This document shows, in pieces, positions 16,373-25,120 of a stretch of 64,000 bases of DNA (its first letter is position 1; each line of letters opens with the position of its first letter). The translations under genes were made by a program, and so were the position numbers. Under the pieces are notes generated by a model. It searched no databases. It saw only the letters and a list, made by a program, of their open reading frames with translations, and had not been told where the DNA came from. The stretch is from SG-bin9 sp049323835 (GTDB taxonomy: Bacteria; Pseudomonadota; Alphaproteobacteria; Rhizobiales; Xanthobacteraceae). Location of the stretch: the NCBI GenBank assembly GCA_049323835.1, contig JBMOOJ010000075.1, positions 50,341-114,340 on the forward strand, given 5' to 3'.

Positions 16373-18121
16373 ATGGCGAAGATGCGAGCAATCGATGCGG
16401 CCGTCCGGGTGCTAGAGAACGAAGGCATCACGTGCGCATTCGGTGTTCCCGGCGCCGCAATCAATCCGCTCTACTCGGCGCTGAAAACGCGCGGCTCGAT
16501 CCGTCACATCCTCGCGCGTCACGTCGAGGGTGCCTCGCACATGGCGGAAGGCTACACACGCGCGGTCGCCGGCAACATCGGAGTCTGCATCGGCACGTCG
16601 GGTCCTGCCGGCACCGACATGATCACGGGCTTGTATTCGGCGTCGGCCGATTCGATTCCGATCCTGTGCATCACCGGCCAGGCGCCGCGCGCCAAGCTCT
16701 ACAAGGAAGATTTTCAGGCCGTCGACATCGAAGCGATCGCCAGGCCGGTAACGAAGTGGGCCGTCACCGTGCGCGAGCCGGCGCTGGTGCCGATGGTGTT
16801 TCAGCAGGCGTTTCATGTGATGCGCTCGGGCCGCCCCGGTCCGGTGCTGATCGATCTGCCACTGGACGTACAACTCGCCGAGATCGAATTCGACGAGGAC
16901 ACCTATTCGCCGCTCCCGGTCTACAAGCCGAAGGCGACGCGCGCGCAGATCGAGAAGGCATTCGCCATGCTGCAAGCGGCCGAGCGGCCGCTGATCGTCG
17001 CCGGCGGCGGCGTCATCAACGCGGACGCCGCGGAGGAACTCGTCGAATTCGCCGAGCTCACCGGCATTCCCGTCATCCCGACGCTGATGGGCTGGGGCGC
17101 AATCCCGGACGATCATCCGCTGATGGCAGGCATGTGCGGCCTGCAAACCAGTCATCGCTACGGCAACGCCAACATGCTGCGCTCCGACTTCGTGCTCGGC
17201 ATCGGCAATCGCTGGGCCAACCGGCACACCGGCTCGGTCGAGGTCTATACCAAAGGCCGTAAGTTCGTTCACATCGACATCGAGCCAACGCAAATCGGCC
17301 GCGTGTTCGGTCCGGATTTCGGCATCGTGTCCGACGCGAAGGCCGCACTGCAGCTGTTCGTTCAGGCCGCGAAGGAGCGCAAGAAGGTCGCGCGCCTGAA
17401 GGATCGCAGCGACTGGGCCAGCGAATGTGCCGGGCGCAAATCGAGCATGCAGCGCAAGACGCATTTCGATCAGGTGCCGCTGAAACCGCAGCGCGTCTAC
17501 GAGGAGATGAACGCCGCGTTTGGCCGCGATACCTGCTACGTCACCGCTATCGGCCTGTCGCAGATCGCCGGCGGCCAATTGTTGAAGGTCTATCATCCGC
17601 GCCACTGGATCAATTGCGGTCAGGCTGGCCCACTCGGCTGGACATTGCCCGCGGCCCTCGGCGTGCGCGCCGCCGATCCGTCACGCAAGATCGTCGCGCT
17701 GTCCGGCGACTACGACTTCCAGTTCCTGATCGAGGAGCTTGCGGTCGGCGCGCAGCACAAGCTGCCTTACATCCACGTCGTCGTGAACAACTCCTACCTC
17801 GGCCTGATCCGGCAGGCGCAGCGCGGCTTCAACATGGACTATGAGGTGAGCCTCGCGTTCGAGAACATCAACGCCGGCGAAGCGTCCGGGTATGGCGTCG
17901 ACCATGTCGCCGTGGCCGAGGGACTGGGCTGCAAGGCCATCCGCGTACGCAGCCCGAACGAGTTCAAGGATGCGTTCGCGCGCGCGGAAGCGCTGATGAA
18001 CGAGCATCAGGTGCCGGTGGTGCTCGAGTTCATCCTGGAGCGTGTCACCAATATCCCGATGGGCCTGGAGATCGACGCCATCAACGAGTTCGAAGAGGTA
18101 TTGGCCGCGGAACCGGCATAG
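16373..18121 (+). CDS. gcl: Glyoxylate carboligase (tartronate-semialdehyde synthase)
   Basis: 582 residues, very similar along its length to the E. coli enzyme as I recall it. Gcl joins two glyoxylates to tartronate semialdehyde and CO2 using thiamine diphosphate, with FAD as a structural cofactor. The diagnostic feature is valine at position 51 (ILARHVEGASHMAEG), where other ThDP enzymes have the catalytic glutamate. The PP-domain motif SGDYDFQF...NNSYLGL is present. It could assimilate glyoxylate made from oxalate through oxalyl-CoA reduction, but no oxalyl-CoA reductase, hydroxypyruvate isomerase, tartronate semialdehyde reductase or glycerate kinase is in the window. Control is probably by the upstream IclR gene. 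Confidence 0.95.
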   Translation: MAKMRAIDAAVRVLENEGITCAFGVPGAAINPLYSALKTRGSIRHILARHVEGASHMAEGYTRAVAGNIGVCIGTSGPAGTDMITGLYSASADSIPILCITGQAPRAKLYKEDFQAVDIEAIARPVTKWAVTVREPALVPMVFQQAFHVMRSGRPGPVLIDLPLDVQLAEIEFDEDTYSPLPVYKPKATRAQIEKAFAMLQAAERPLIVAGGGVINADAAEELVEFAELTGIPVIPTLMGWGAIPDDHPLMAGMCGLQTSHRYGNANMLRSDFVLGIGNRWANRHTGSVEVYTKGRKFVHIDIEPTQIGRVFGPDFGIVSDAKAALQLFVQAAKERKKVARLKDRSDWASECAGRKSSMQRKTHFDQVPLKPQRVYEEMNAAFGRDTCYVTAIGLSQIAGGQLLKVYHPRHWINCGQAGPLGWTLPAALGVRAADPSRKIVALSGDYDFQFLIEELAVGAQHKLPYIHVVVNNSYLGLIRQAQRGFNMDYEVSLAFENINAGEASGYGVDHVAVAEGLGCKAIRVRSPNEFKDAFARAEALMNEHQVPVVLEFILERVTNIPMGLEIDAINEFEEVLAAEPA

Positions 18122-18246
18122 TTGCATCCGGTCCGGCGGGACCAGAAATTGAGTTCTGATTTAGCAAAACGAGGTTAGGATCGGCGTGACATTTCCGGGC
18201 CGCTCGCCCGGGCTAAGCCCCTGTGAACAGTGCCATATATTCCACT

Positions 18247-18263
18247 TGGCATCTGGCATACCA
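18247..18263. promoter_or_regulatory. Putative GntR operator upstream of formate dehydrogenase (site 6)
   Basis: TGGCATCTGGCATACCA fits TGGYAT-N5-ATRCCA in both halves. It lies 42 bases before the proposed formate dehydrogenase start and argues that the start is 18305, not the upstream ATG at 18230 that would place the site inside the gene. Confidence 0.68.
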
Positions 18264-18304
18264 GAGATTACAGTACCTTATCTCACCGGGAATTGGCTGC
18301 TTTC

Positions 18305-20023
18305 ATGGGTCACGACGTCAAAGAACTCCAAAAGGTCCGCGAATTCGACCATCCCGGCGAGGGCCGTAAGCGCGCGAAGGCGACGCCGAAAGGCCGTCAG
18401 GTCGATCCGCATGCCGCCGAGGAGATCGAGCGCTTGTTGGGCGACCGCTCGCGCCGCCGCGACCTCCTGATCGAGCACTTGCACCTGATTCAAGACACCT
18501 ATCATCAGATTTCGGCTGCGCATCTCGCGGCGCTCGCCGACGCGATGAAGCTCTCCTTCGCCGAGGTGTTCGAGACCGCAACCTTCTACGCTCACTTCGA
18601 TGTGGTGAAGGAAGGCGATCCTGCGATTCCGCCGCTCACTATCCGCGTCTGTGATTCCCTCACCTGCGCCCTGATGGGCGCCGAACAGTTGCTGGATCAG
18701 TTGCAGTCGAAAGCCGGTCCGGGCGTGCGCGTCGTGCGCGCGCCATGCGTCGGCCGTTGCGATACCGCACCCGCAGCCGAGGTTGGTCACAATTTCGTCG
18801 ATCACGCGACGACTGACTCCGTGCTCGCCGCTGTCAAACGCGACGACACGCATGCGCATCTGCCGAAATACGTCGATTATGCGAACTACGTCTCCAAGGG
18901 CGGCTACCAGCTTTTGCGGAAGCTCCGCTCCGGCGAGATGCCGAAGGAAGACTTGTTGAAGGCGCTCGACAACGCATCGCTGCGCGGTCTCGGCGGCGCG
19001 GGCTTCCCGACCGGACGTAAATGGCGCGCGGTGCTCGGCGAGCCCGGCCCGCGGCTGATGGCGATCAACGGCGACGAGGGCGAACCCGGCACGTTCAAGG
19101 ACCGCTTCTATCTCGAAACCGATCCGCACCGCTTCCTTGAGGGCACACTGATCGGCGCGCACGTCGTCGAAGCGACTGACGTCTACATCTATCTGCGTGA
19201 CGAGTATCCAGCCGCACGCGAGATTCTCGAGCGCGAAATCGCAAAGCTTCCGGCCGGCGGCCCTACCCTGCATATGCGCCGCGGCGCGGGCGCTTACATC
19301 TGCGGCGAAGAGTCGGCGCTGCTCGAGAGCATCGAGGGCAAGCGCGGATTGCCGCGGCACAAGCCGCCTTACCCGTTCCAGGTCGGCCTGTTCGGCCAGC
19401 CGACGCTGATCAACAACATCGAGACGCTGTGGTGGGTGCGCGACATCGTCGAAAAAGGCGCCGACTGGTGGAAGAGCCACGGCCGCAACGAGCGGCAAGG
19501 CCTGCGCAGCTACTCCGTCTCCGGCCGTGTGAAAAGCCCCGGCGTCAAACTCGCGCCCGCGGGCGTGACGATCCGCGAACTGATCGATGAGTTCTGCGGC
19601 GGCATGGCCGACGGCCACAGCTTCCGCGCCTATCTGCCGGGCGGCGCATCCGGCGGCATTCTGCCGGCATCGATGGACAACATCCCGCTCGATTTCGGCA
19701 CGCTGGAAAAATACGGCTGCTTCATCGGATCGGCTGCGGTCGTCGTGATGTCTGACAAGGATGACGTGAAGGACGCAGCGCTCAACCTGATGAAATTTTT
19801 CGAGGACGAGAGCTGCGGCCAGTGCACGCCGTGCCGTGTCGGAACGGAAAAGGCCGCGCGCCTGATGCAGCAACGGAACTGGAACCGTGAATTGCTCGAC
19901 GAATTGAGCCAGGTGATGCGCGACGCATCGATCTGCGGTCTCGGACAGGCCGCCTCGAATCCTCTCACCTGCGTGATCAAGTATTTCCCTGACGAGTTCA
20001 TGCCGAAAGAAGCAGCGGAATGA
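18305..20023 (+). CDS. fdhB: NAD-dependent formate dehydrogenase, diaphorase subunit (NuoE-NuoF fusion)
   Basis: 572 residues from ATG 18305, the size of the Methylobacterium Fdh1B fusion. Residues to about 190 form a NuoE/FdsG-like [2Fe-2S] thioredoxin fold with cysteines in CDSLTC and CVGRCD. The rest is NuoF/FdsB-like: FMN loop GLGGAGFPTGRKW, GDEGEPGTFKDR, NAD loop GAYICGEESAL and the [4Fe-4S] ligands CGQCTPC. It passes electrons from the catalytic subunit to NAD+. The upstream ATG at 18230 is rejected because operator 6 would fall inside the coding region. The gene overlaps fdhA by four bases (ATGA). Fusion of two subunits into one chain is uncommon outside this group of alphaproteobacterial enzymes. 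Confidence 0.92.
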   Translation: MGHDVKELQKVREFDHPGEGRKRAKATPKGRQVDPHAAEEIERLLGDRSRRRDLLIEHLHLIQDTYHQISAAHLAALADAMKLSFAEVFETATFYAHFDVVKEGDPAIPPLTIRVCDSLTCALMGAEQLLDQLQSKAGPGVRVVRAPCVGRCDTAPAAEVGHNFVDHATTDSVLAAVKRDDTHAHLPKYVDYANYVSKGGYQLLRKLRSGEMPKEDLLKALDNASLRGLGGAGFPTGRKWRAVLGEPGPRLMAINGDEGEPGTFKDRFYLETDPHRFLEGTLIGAHVVEATDVYIYLRDEYPAAREILEREIAKLPAGGPTLHMRRGAGAYICGEESALLESIEGKRGLPRHKPPYPFQVGLFGQPTLINNIETLWWVRDIVEKGADWWKSHGRNERQGLRSYSVSGRVKSPGVKLAPAGVTIRELIDEFCGGMADGHSFRAYLPGGASGGILPASMDNIPLDFGTLEKYGCFIGSAAVVVMSDKDDVKDAALNLMKFFEDESCGQCTPCRVGTEKAARLMQQRNWNRELLDELSQVMRDASICGLGQAASNPLTCVIKYFPDEFMPKEAAE

Positions 20024-22785
20024 CCAAGATCGTATTCGAACTCGACGGCAAGCAAGTCGAGGCCAAGGCCGGCGAAAGCATCTGGCAGGTCGCCAAGCGC
20101 GAAGGCACCGACATCCCGCATCTGTGCTACTCGCCGGAGCCGGACTATCGCGCCGACGGCAACTGCCGCGCCTGCATGGTCGAGATCGAGGGCGAGCGCG
20201 TGCTGGCCGCATCGTGCAAGCGCACGCCCACCATGGGCATGAAGGTGAAGTCGGCGAGCAACCGCGCCGTCACCGCCCGCAAGATGGTGATGGAGCTGCT
20301 CGTCTCCGATCAGCCGGAACGCGCCACTTCGCACGATCCGGATTCGAAATTCTGGCAATGGGCCGACAAGGTCGAGGTCAGCGAAAGCCGCTTCCCGGCC
20401 GCCGAGCGCTGGGACGTCGACGCCAGCCATCCGGCCATGCGCGTCAATCTCGACGCCTGCATCCAGTGCGGCCTCTGTGTGCGCGCATGCCGCGAGGTCC
20501 AGGTCAACGACGTCATCGGTATGGCGTATCGCAACCACGACGCCAAGATTGTCTTCGACTTCGACGATCCGATGGGCGAGTCAACCTGCGTCGCCTGCGG
20601 CGAGTGCGTGCAGGCTTGCCCGACCGGCGCGCTGATGCCCTCCGCCTATCTCGATGAGAACCAGACGCGCGCCGTCTATCCGGACAAGAAGGTGGATTCG
20701 CTCTGCCCATTCTGCGGTGTCGGCTGTCAGATCACCTATCAGGTGGCCGACGAGAAAATCGTCTATGCCGAAGGCCGCGACGGTCCGGCCAACCACAATC
20801 GCCTCTGTGTGAAGGGCCGCTTCGGCTTCGACTACATCCATCATCCGCATCGCATTACCAAGCCGCTCGTGCGGCTGCCGAATGCGACGAAGGATGCGAA
20901 CGATCAGGTCGACCCCGCCAATCCGTACACGCACTTCCGCGAAGCCTCATGGGATGAAGCGCTCGACATCGCGGCGAAGGGCCTTCTGAGAATCCGCAAC
21001 GAGAAGGGCGTCAAGGCGCTCGCCGGCTTCGGCTCGGCGAAAGGTTCGAACGAGGAGGCCTATCTGTTCCAGAAGCTGGTGCGCACCGGCTTCGGCTCAA
21101 ACAACGTCGACCATTGTACCCGCCTGTGCCACGCATCTTCCGTCGCGGCGCTGATGGAAGGGGTCAGCTCCGGCGCAGTGTCGGCGCCGTTTTCGGCGGC
21201 GCTCGATGCGGATTTCGTCATCGTCATCGGTGCGAACCCGACGGTGAACCATCCCGTCGCCGCGACCTTCATGAAGAATGCGGCGAAGCGCGGAACCAAG
21301 ATCGTGGTGATGGACCCGCGCAAGCAATCGCTCTCGCGCCACGCCTGGAAGCATCTTGCCTTTAAGCCCGGCAGCGACGTGGCGATGCTGAACGCGATGA
21401 TCCACACGATCATCAACGAGGACCTGACCGACAAGCAGTACATCGCCGGGTATACCGAAGGCTTCGACGAGCTGAAGGCGAGCATTCAGGACTTCAGCCC
21501 GGAGAAGATGGAGCCGATCTGCGGCGTTCCGGCGGAAACGCTGCGCGAGGTCGCGCGGCAGTACGCCAAGTCCCATGCATCGATCATCTTCTGGGGCATG
21601 GGCATCAGCCAGCACATTCACGGCACCGACAACGCGCGCTGTCTGATCGCGCTGGCGCTGATCACCGGCCAGATCGGCCGCCCGGGCACCGGACTGCATC
21701 CGCTGCGCGGCCAGAACAACGTGCAGGGCGCATCCGACGCCGGCCTCATTCCGATGTTCCTGCCAGACTATCAGCCGGTGGGCCGCACCGATCTGCGTCA
21801 ACCGTTCGAGACCCTGTGGCATCAAGAGCTAGATCCGGTGCGCGGCCTCACCGTCGTCGAGATCATGAATGCGATCCATGCCGGCGAGATCACCGGCATG
21901 TACATCGAGGGCGAAAACCCGGCGATGTCGGACCCGGACCTGCAGCATGCGCGCGAGGCGCTGGCGAAGCTCGATCACCTCGTGGTGCAGGACCTGTTCG
22001 TCACGGAAACCGCTTTCCATGCGGACGTGATCCTCCCCGCCTCCGCCTTTGCCGAGAAGGTCGGCACCTTCACCAACACCGATCGCCGCGTGCAGCTGGC
22101 GCGGCAGGTGGTGAAGCCGCCTGGCGATGCGCGGCAAGACCTCTGGATCATCCAGGAGATCGGCAAGCGCATGGGTCTCGACTGGCCGTACAACGGTCCG
22201 GCCGATGTCTTCCATGAGATGGCGCAGGTGATGCCGTCGCTGAAGAACATCACGTGGGAGCGTTTGGAGCGAGAAGGCGCCGTCACCTATCCGGTCGACG
22301 ATCCAAACAAGCCCGGCAACGAGATCATCTTCACCACCGGCTTCCCGACGGAAAGCGGCCGCGGCAAGATCGTGCCGGCGCGCGTGACATCCCCGGACGA
22401 AGTGCCGGATGCCGAATATCCGATGGTGCTCTCCACCGGCCGCGTGCTCGAACACTGGCACACCGGATCGATGACGCGCCGCTCGGGTGTACTCGACAGC
22501 ATCGAGCCGGAGGCGGTTGCGTTTATGTCGCCGAAGGACATGCGTCGCGTCGACGTACGTCCCGGCGACTTCATTCGCCTGCTGACGCGGCGCGGCGCGG
22601 TGGAGGTGAAGGTGCGCTCCGATCGCGACGTGCCGGAGAACATGGTGTTCATGCCGTTCTGCTACGCGGAGGCGGCCGCCAATCTGCTCACCAATCCGGC
22701 GCTCGATCCGTTCGGGAAGATTCCCGAGTTCAAGTTCTGCGCCGTGAAGGTGGAGCGCATTCTCGCGGAGGCGGCGGCGGAGTAA
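20020..22785 (+). CDS. fdhA: NAD-dependent formate dehydrogenase, catalytic Mo/W subunit
   Basis: 921 residues. An N-terminal [2Fe-2S] domain (C36, C49, C52, C66), a NuoG-like His-Cys cluster region, two [4Fe-4S] motifs (CIQCGLCVRAC and CVACGECVQACP) and a further cluster in CPFCGVGC lead to the bis-MGD domain. The active-site ligand to Mo or W is cysteine, C370 in DHCTRLCHASS, at the position of selenocysteine in E. coli FdhF. It oxidises formate to CO2 in the cytoplasm and sends electrons to the fused diaphorase subunit. Start codon overlaps the upstream stop. No fdhD or fdsC-like accessory gene is in view. It disposes of the formate released by Frc. Confidence 0.95.
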   Translation: MTKIVFELDGKQVEAKAGESIWQVAKREGTDIPHLCYSPEPDYRADGNCRACMVEIEGERVLAASCKRTPTMGMKVKSASNRAVTARKMVMELLVSDQPERATSHDPDSKFWQWADKVEVSESRFPAAERWDVDASHPAMRVNLDACIQCGLCVRACREVQVNDVIGMAYRNHDAKIVFDFDDPMGESTCVACGECVQACPTGALMPSAYLDENQTRAVYPDKKVDSLCPFCGVGCQITYQVADEKIVYAEGRDGPANHNRLCVKGRFGFDYIHHPHRITKPLVRLPNATKDANDQVDPANPYTHFREASWDEALDIAAKGLLRIRNEKGVKALAGFGSAKGSNEEAYLFQKLVRTGFGSNNVDHCTRLCHASSVAALMEGVSSGAVSAPFSAALDADFVIVIGANPTVNHPVAATFMKNAAKRGTKIVVMDPRKQSLSRHAWKHLAFKPGSDVAMLNAMIHTIINEDLTDKQYIAGYTEGFDELKASIQDFSPEKMEPICGVPAETLREVARQYAKSHASIIFWGMGISQHIHGTDNARCLIALALITGQIGRPGTGLHPLRGQNNVQGASDAGLIPMFLPDYQPVGRTDLRQPFETLWHQELDPVRGLTVVEIMNAIHAGEITGMYIEGENPAMSDPDLQHAREALAKLDHLVVQDLFVTETAFHADVILPASAFAEKVGTFTNTDRRVQLARQVVKPPGDARQDLWIIQEIGKRMGLDWPYNGPADVFHEMAQVMPSLKNITWERLEREGAVTYPVDDPNKPGNEIIFTTGFPTESGRGKIVPARVTSPDEVPDAEYPMVLSTGRVLEHWHTGSMTRRSGVLDSIEPEAVAFMSPKDMRRVDVRPGDFIRLLTRRGAVEVKVRSDRDVPENMVFMPFCYAEAAANLLTNPALDPFGKIPEFKFCAVKVERILAEAAAE

Positions 22786-22813
22786 TCCTCCGTCAAAATC
22801 GGCATCCAGAACA

Positions 22814-22841
22814 AAACGGCCGCCTCGTGAGGCGGCCGTTT
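22814..22841. terminator. Bidirectional terminator between fdhA and fpr
   Basis: Perfect 13-base arms (AAACGGCCGCCTC at 22814-22826, partner 22829-22841) form a GC hairpin with A-tract on one side and T-tract on the other. It separates the convergent fdhA and fpr genes. Confidence 0.9.
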
Positions 22842-22863
22842 GCATTTCGGAGATGCGGTACGC

Positions 22864-23637
22864 TCAGCGCTCGGCGAACGCCTTCTCGACGACGAAGTCG
22901 CCGGGCTCGCCGTGGTTGCCTTCGATGAAGCCGCGATCGAGCAGAATATTCTTGGTGTCGGTAAGCAGCGCCGGGCTGCCGCACATCATCACGCGGTCTT
23001 CGCTCGCATCGAGGTTGGCGAGACCGATGTCGCCGAACAGCTTGCCCGAGGTGATGAGATCGGTGATGCGGCCGCGGTTGCGGAACGGGTCGCGCGTCAC
23101 GGTCGGATAATAGATCAGCTTCTCGCGGACCATCTCGCCGATCAGCTCGTCGTTCGGCAGCTGCTCCTGGATCATCTCACCGTAAGCGAGCTCGGCGACC
23201 CGGCGGCAGCCGTGCAGCAGCACGACCTTCTCGAACCGCTCGTAGGTCTCCGGGTCCTTGATGACGCTGAGGAACGGCGCGAGGCCGGTGCCGGTGCCGA
23301 TCAGATAGAGGTTACGGCCGTTCTTGAGGTTGTCGATGACGAGCGTGCCCGTCGCCTTGCGGCTGACGATGATCTGGTCGCCTTCCTTCAGATGCTGGAG
23401 GCGCGAGGTCAGCGGGCCGTCCGGCACCTTGATCGAGAAGAACTCAAGCGTGTCTTCGTAGTTCGCGCTCGCGACGCTGTACGCGCGCAGCAGCGGCTTC
23501 TCGTTGACCTTCAGCCCGATCATCGTGAACTCGCCGTTGCGGAAACGGAACGAGGTATCGCGCGTCGTGCGGAAGGAGAAGAGATTGTCGGTCCAGTGAT
23601 GAACGCTCAGAACGCTTTCTTGATTGAAGTTGCTCAT
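22864..23637 (-). CDS. fpr: Ferredoxin/flavodoxin-NADP+ reductase
   Basis: 257 residues, typical for the short bacterial Fpr class. The FAD-binding motif RAYSVAS, the phosphate/NADP stretch GTGTGLAPFLSV and the C-terminal EKAFAER, which stacks over the flavin in the alphaproteobacterial type, are seen. It exchanges electrons between NADPH and ferredoxin or flavodoxin and often serves oxidative stress defence. It is convergent to fdhA and divergent from the enamidase-like gene; a 22-bp palindrome (23706-23727) lies 69 bases upstream. Confidence 0.93.
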   Translation of the reverse strand: MSNFNQESVLSVHHWTDNLFSFRTTRDTSFRFRNGEFTMIGLKVNEKPLLRAYSVASANYEDTLEFFSIKVPDGPLTSRLQHLKEGDQIIVSRKATGTLVIDNLKNGRNLYLIGTGTGLAPFLSVIKDPETYERFEKVVLLHGCRRVAELAYGEMIQEQLPNDELIGEMVREKLIYYPTVTRDPFRNRGRITDLITSGKLFGDIGLANLDASEDRVMMCGSPALLTDTKNILLDRGFIEGNHGEPGDFVVEKAFAER

Positions 23638-23705
23638 TGCACCTTATTCCAAGATCGAGGACCGGCAGGTCGGACTGTTGAAATCGCTTGGTAATCGCGC
23701 TTGCA

Positions 23706-23727
23706 ATTCATTTGTATACTAATGAAT
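23706..23727. promoter_or_regulatory. 22-bp palindrome in the fpr/enamidase divergent region
   Basis: ATTCATT at 23706-23712 and AATGAAT at 23721-23727 flank a central GTATAC (23714-23719); only one base pair (T-T) breaks the symmetry. Such GTATAC-centred palindromes are typical GntR-type operators, but no third regulator gene is adjacent. It lacks the TGGYAT halves of the oxalate sites. Confidence 0.6.
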
Positions 23728-23858
23728 ATGCCGCGAGATGCAACGCCCGTCAAGTGCAGCGCAGCATGCGTGTATGTAGCTCATCCGGCCCCGGAATCCC
23801 TGCAATAAATTTCTCTATTTCAATGAGTTAGAGCTATTCTGAACCAAAATCAGGCCTT

Positions 23859-23882
23859 GGCCGGAAATCTCCGGTTCCGGCC
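23859..23882 (+). other. Hairpin in the 5' leader of the enamidase-like gene
   Basis: GGCCGGAA (23859-23866) pairs with TTCCGGCC (23875-23882) over an eight-base loop, ending 29 bases before the ATG and 11 bases before the AAAAGGA ribosome site. It may be a translation or mRNA stability element; no T-run follows. Confidence 0.45.
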
Positions 23883-23911
23883 GAAAACTCGCCAAAAGGA
23901 GCCCGAAATCC

Positions 23912-25111
23912 ATGGCCCATGACGCACCCCAGGCGACCGGTCCGACCAAACTGGTCATCAAAAACATCGGCCTCCTGCTCTCGGGCGACCTGAACAAGCC
24001 TGTTCTGGATGCCGACACGATCCTCACCGAGAACGGCAAGATCACCGCGATCGGGCGCGCCAAGGACATCAACCAGGAAGGCGCGACCACCGTCGTCAAC
24101 GCCAACGGCACGGTGGTGACGCCCGGCCTGATCGACAGCCACGTGCATCCGGTCGCCGGCGAATGGACGCCGCGGCAGAATCAGATCGGCTGGATCGACA
24201 GCTTCCTGCACGGCGGCGTGACGACGATGATCTCCGCCGGCGAAGTGCACATGCCCGGCCGCCCGCGCGACATCACCGGCCTGAAGGCGATGGCGATCTT
24301 CGCGCAGCGCTCGTTCGACAACCTGCGCCCCGGCGGCGTGAAGGTGATGGCGGGCGCGCCGGTGATCGAACCCGGCATGACCGAAGAGGATTTTCGGGAA
24401 ATGGCGCTGGCCGGCGTGCGCTGGCTCGGCGAAGTCGGCCTTGGCGGCGTCAAGGATGGCCCGACCGCGCGCAAGATGGTGGCGTGGGCGCGCAAGTACG
24501 GCATGAACTCGACCATCCACACCGGCGGTCCGTCGATCCCCGGCTCCGGACTCATCGATGCGGACGTGGTGCTCGAAGCGGATACCGACATTGTCGGCCA
24601 TATCAACGGCGGCCACACGGCGCTCCCCGACAACCAGATCCGCTGCATCTGTGAAGGCTGCAAGCGCGGGCTCGAAATCGTGCACAACGGCAACGAGCGC
24701 GCGGCGCTCTACACGCTGCGCATCGCCAAAGAGATGGGCGATCTCAACCGCGTCATCCTCGGCACCGATGCGCCGGCCGGCTCCGGCGTGCAGCCGCTCG
24801 GCATCATCCGCATGGTGTCGATGCTGTCGTCGCTCGGCGACGTGCCAGCGGAAGTCGCGTTCTGCTTCGCCACCGGCAACACCGCGCGCATGCGCGCACT
24901 CGATTGCGGCATCGTCGAGGTCGGCCGCGCGGCGGACTTCGTCATCATGGACAAGGCGCAGCACTCGGCGGGCAAGAATTTCCTCGAGAGCATTCAGCTC
25001 GGCGACCTGCCCGGCATCGGCATGACCATCATCGACGGCATCGTCCGCACGCAGCGCAGCCGCAACACGCCACCCGCAACCGCGGTGCCGGAGATTGTCA
25101 CCGGGCATTGA
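23912..25111 (+). CDS. Enamidase-like amidohydrolase
   Basis: 399 residues of the metal-dependent amidohydrolase superfamily. It closely resembles the enamidase of Eubacterium barkeri nicotinate fermentation as I remember it: the HxH metal pair in LIDSHVHP (H77, H79), HGGVTTMISAGE, PGRPRD, GHINGGHTALP, TDAPAGSGVQPLGI and the C-terminal RNTPPA. Enamidase hydrolyses 1,4,5,6-tetrahydro-6-oxonicotinate to 2-formylglutarate and ammonia. None of the other nicotinate fermentation genes is nearby and the host looks aerobic, so a related enamide or cyclic amide substrate is likely. AAAAGGA precedes the ATG. It is divergent from fpr. Confidence 0.8.
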   Translation: MAHDAPQATGPTKLVIKNIGLLLSGDLNKPVLDADTILTENGKITAIGRAKDINQEGATTVVNANGTVVTPGLIDSHVHPVAGEWTPRQNQIGWIDSFLHGGVTTMISAGEVHMPGRPRDITGLKAMAIFAQRSFDNLRPGGVKVMAGAPVIEPGMTEEDFREMALAGVRWLGEVGLGGVKDGPTARKMVAWARKYGMNSTIHTGGPSIPGSGLIDADVVLEADTDIVGHINGGHTALPDNQIRCICEGCKRGLEIVHNGNERAALYTLRIAKEMGDLNRVILGTDAPAGSGVQPLGIIRMVSMLSSLGDVPAEVAFCFATGNTARMRALDCGIVEVGRAADFVIMDKAQHSAGKNFLESIQLGDLPGIGMTIIDGIVRTQRSRNTPPATAVPEIVTGH

Positions 25112-25120
25112 GGCTCTTCT

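Noticed and set aside
16373..18121. A second oxalyl-CoA decarboxylase
   Set aside because: Valine 51 in place of the catalytic glutamate and the overall sequence identify glyoxylate carboligase.
18230..18304. Longer formate dehydrogenase diaphorase start at 18230
   Set aside because: It would place operator 6 within the coding region and adds a sequence unlike the Fdh1B N-terminus; the start at 18305 gives the family's usual length.
18278..20212. 644-codon minus-strand frame opposite the formate dehydrogenase genes
   Set aside because: High-GC shadow of fdhB/fdhA with no recognisable family and no ribosome site.
23706..23733. Seventh copy of the oxalate operator before fpr
   Set aside because: It is a palindrome, but lacks the TGG/CCA outer bases and the N5 spacing of the oxalate sites; reported as a separate element.
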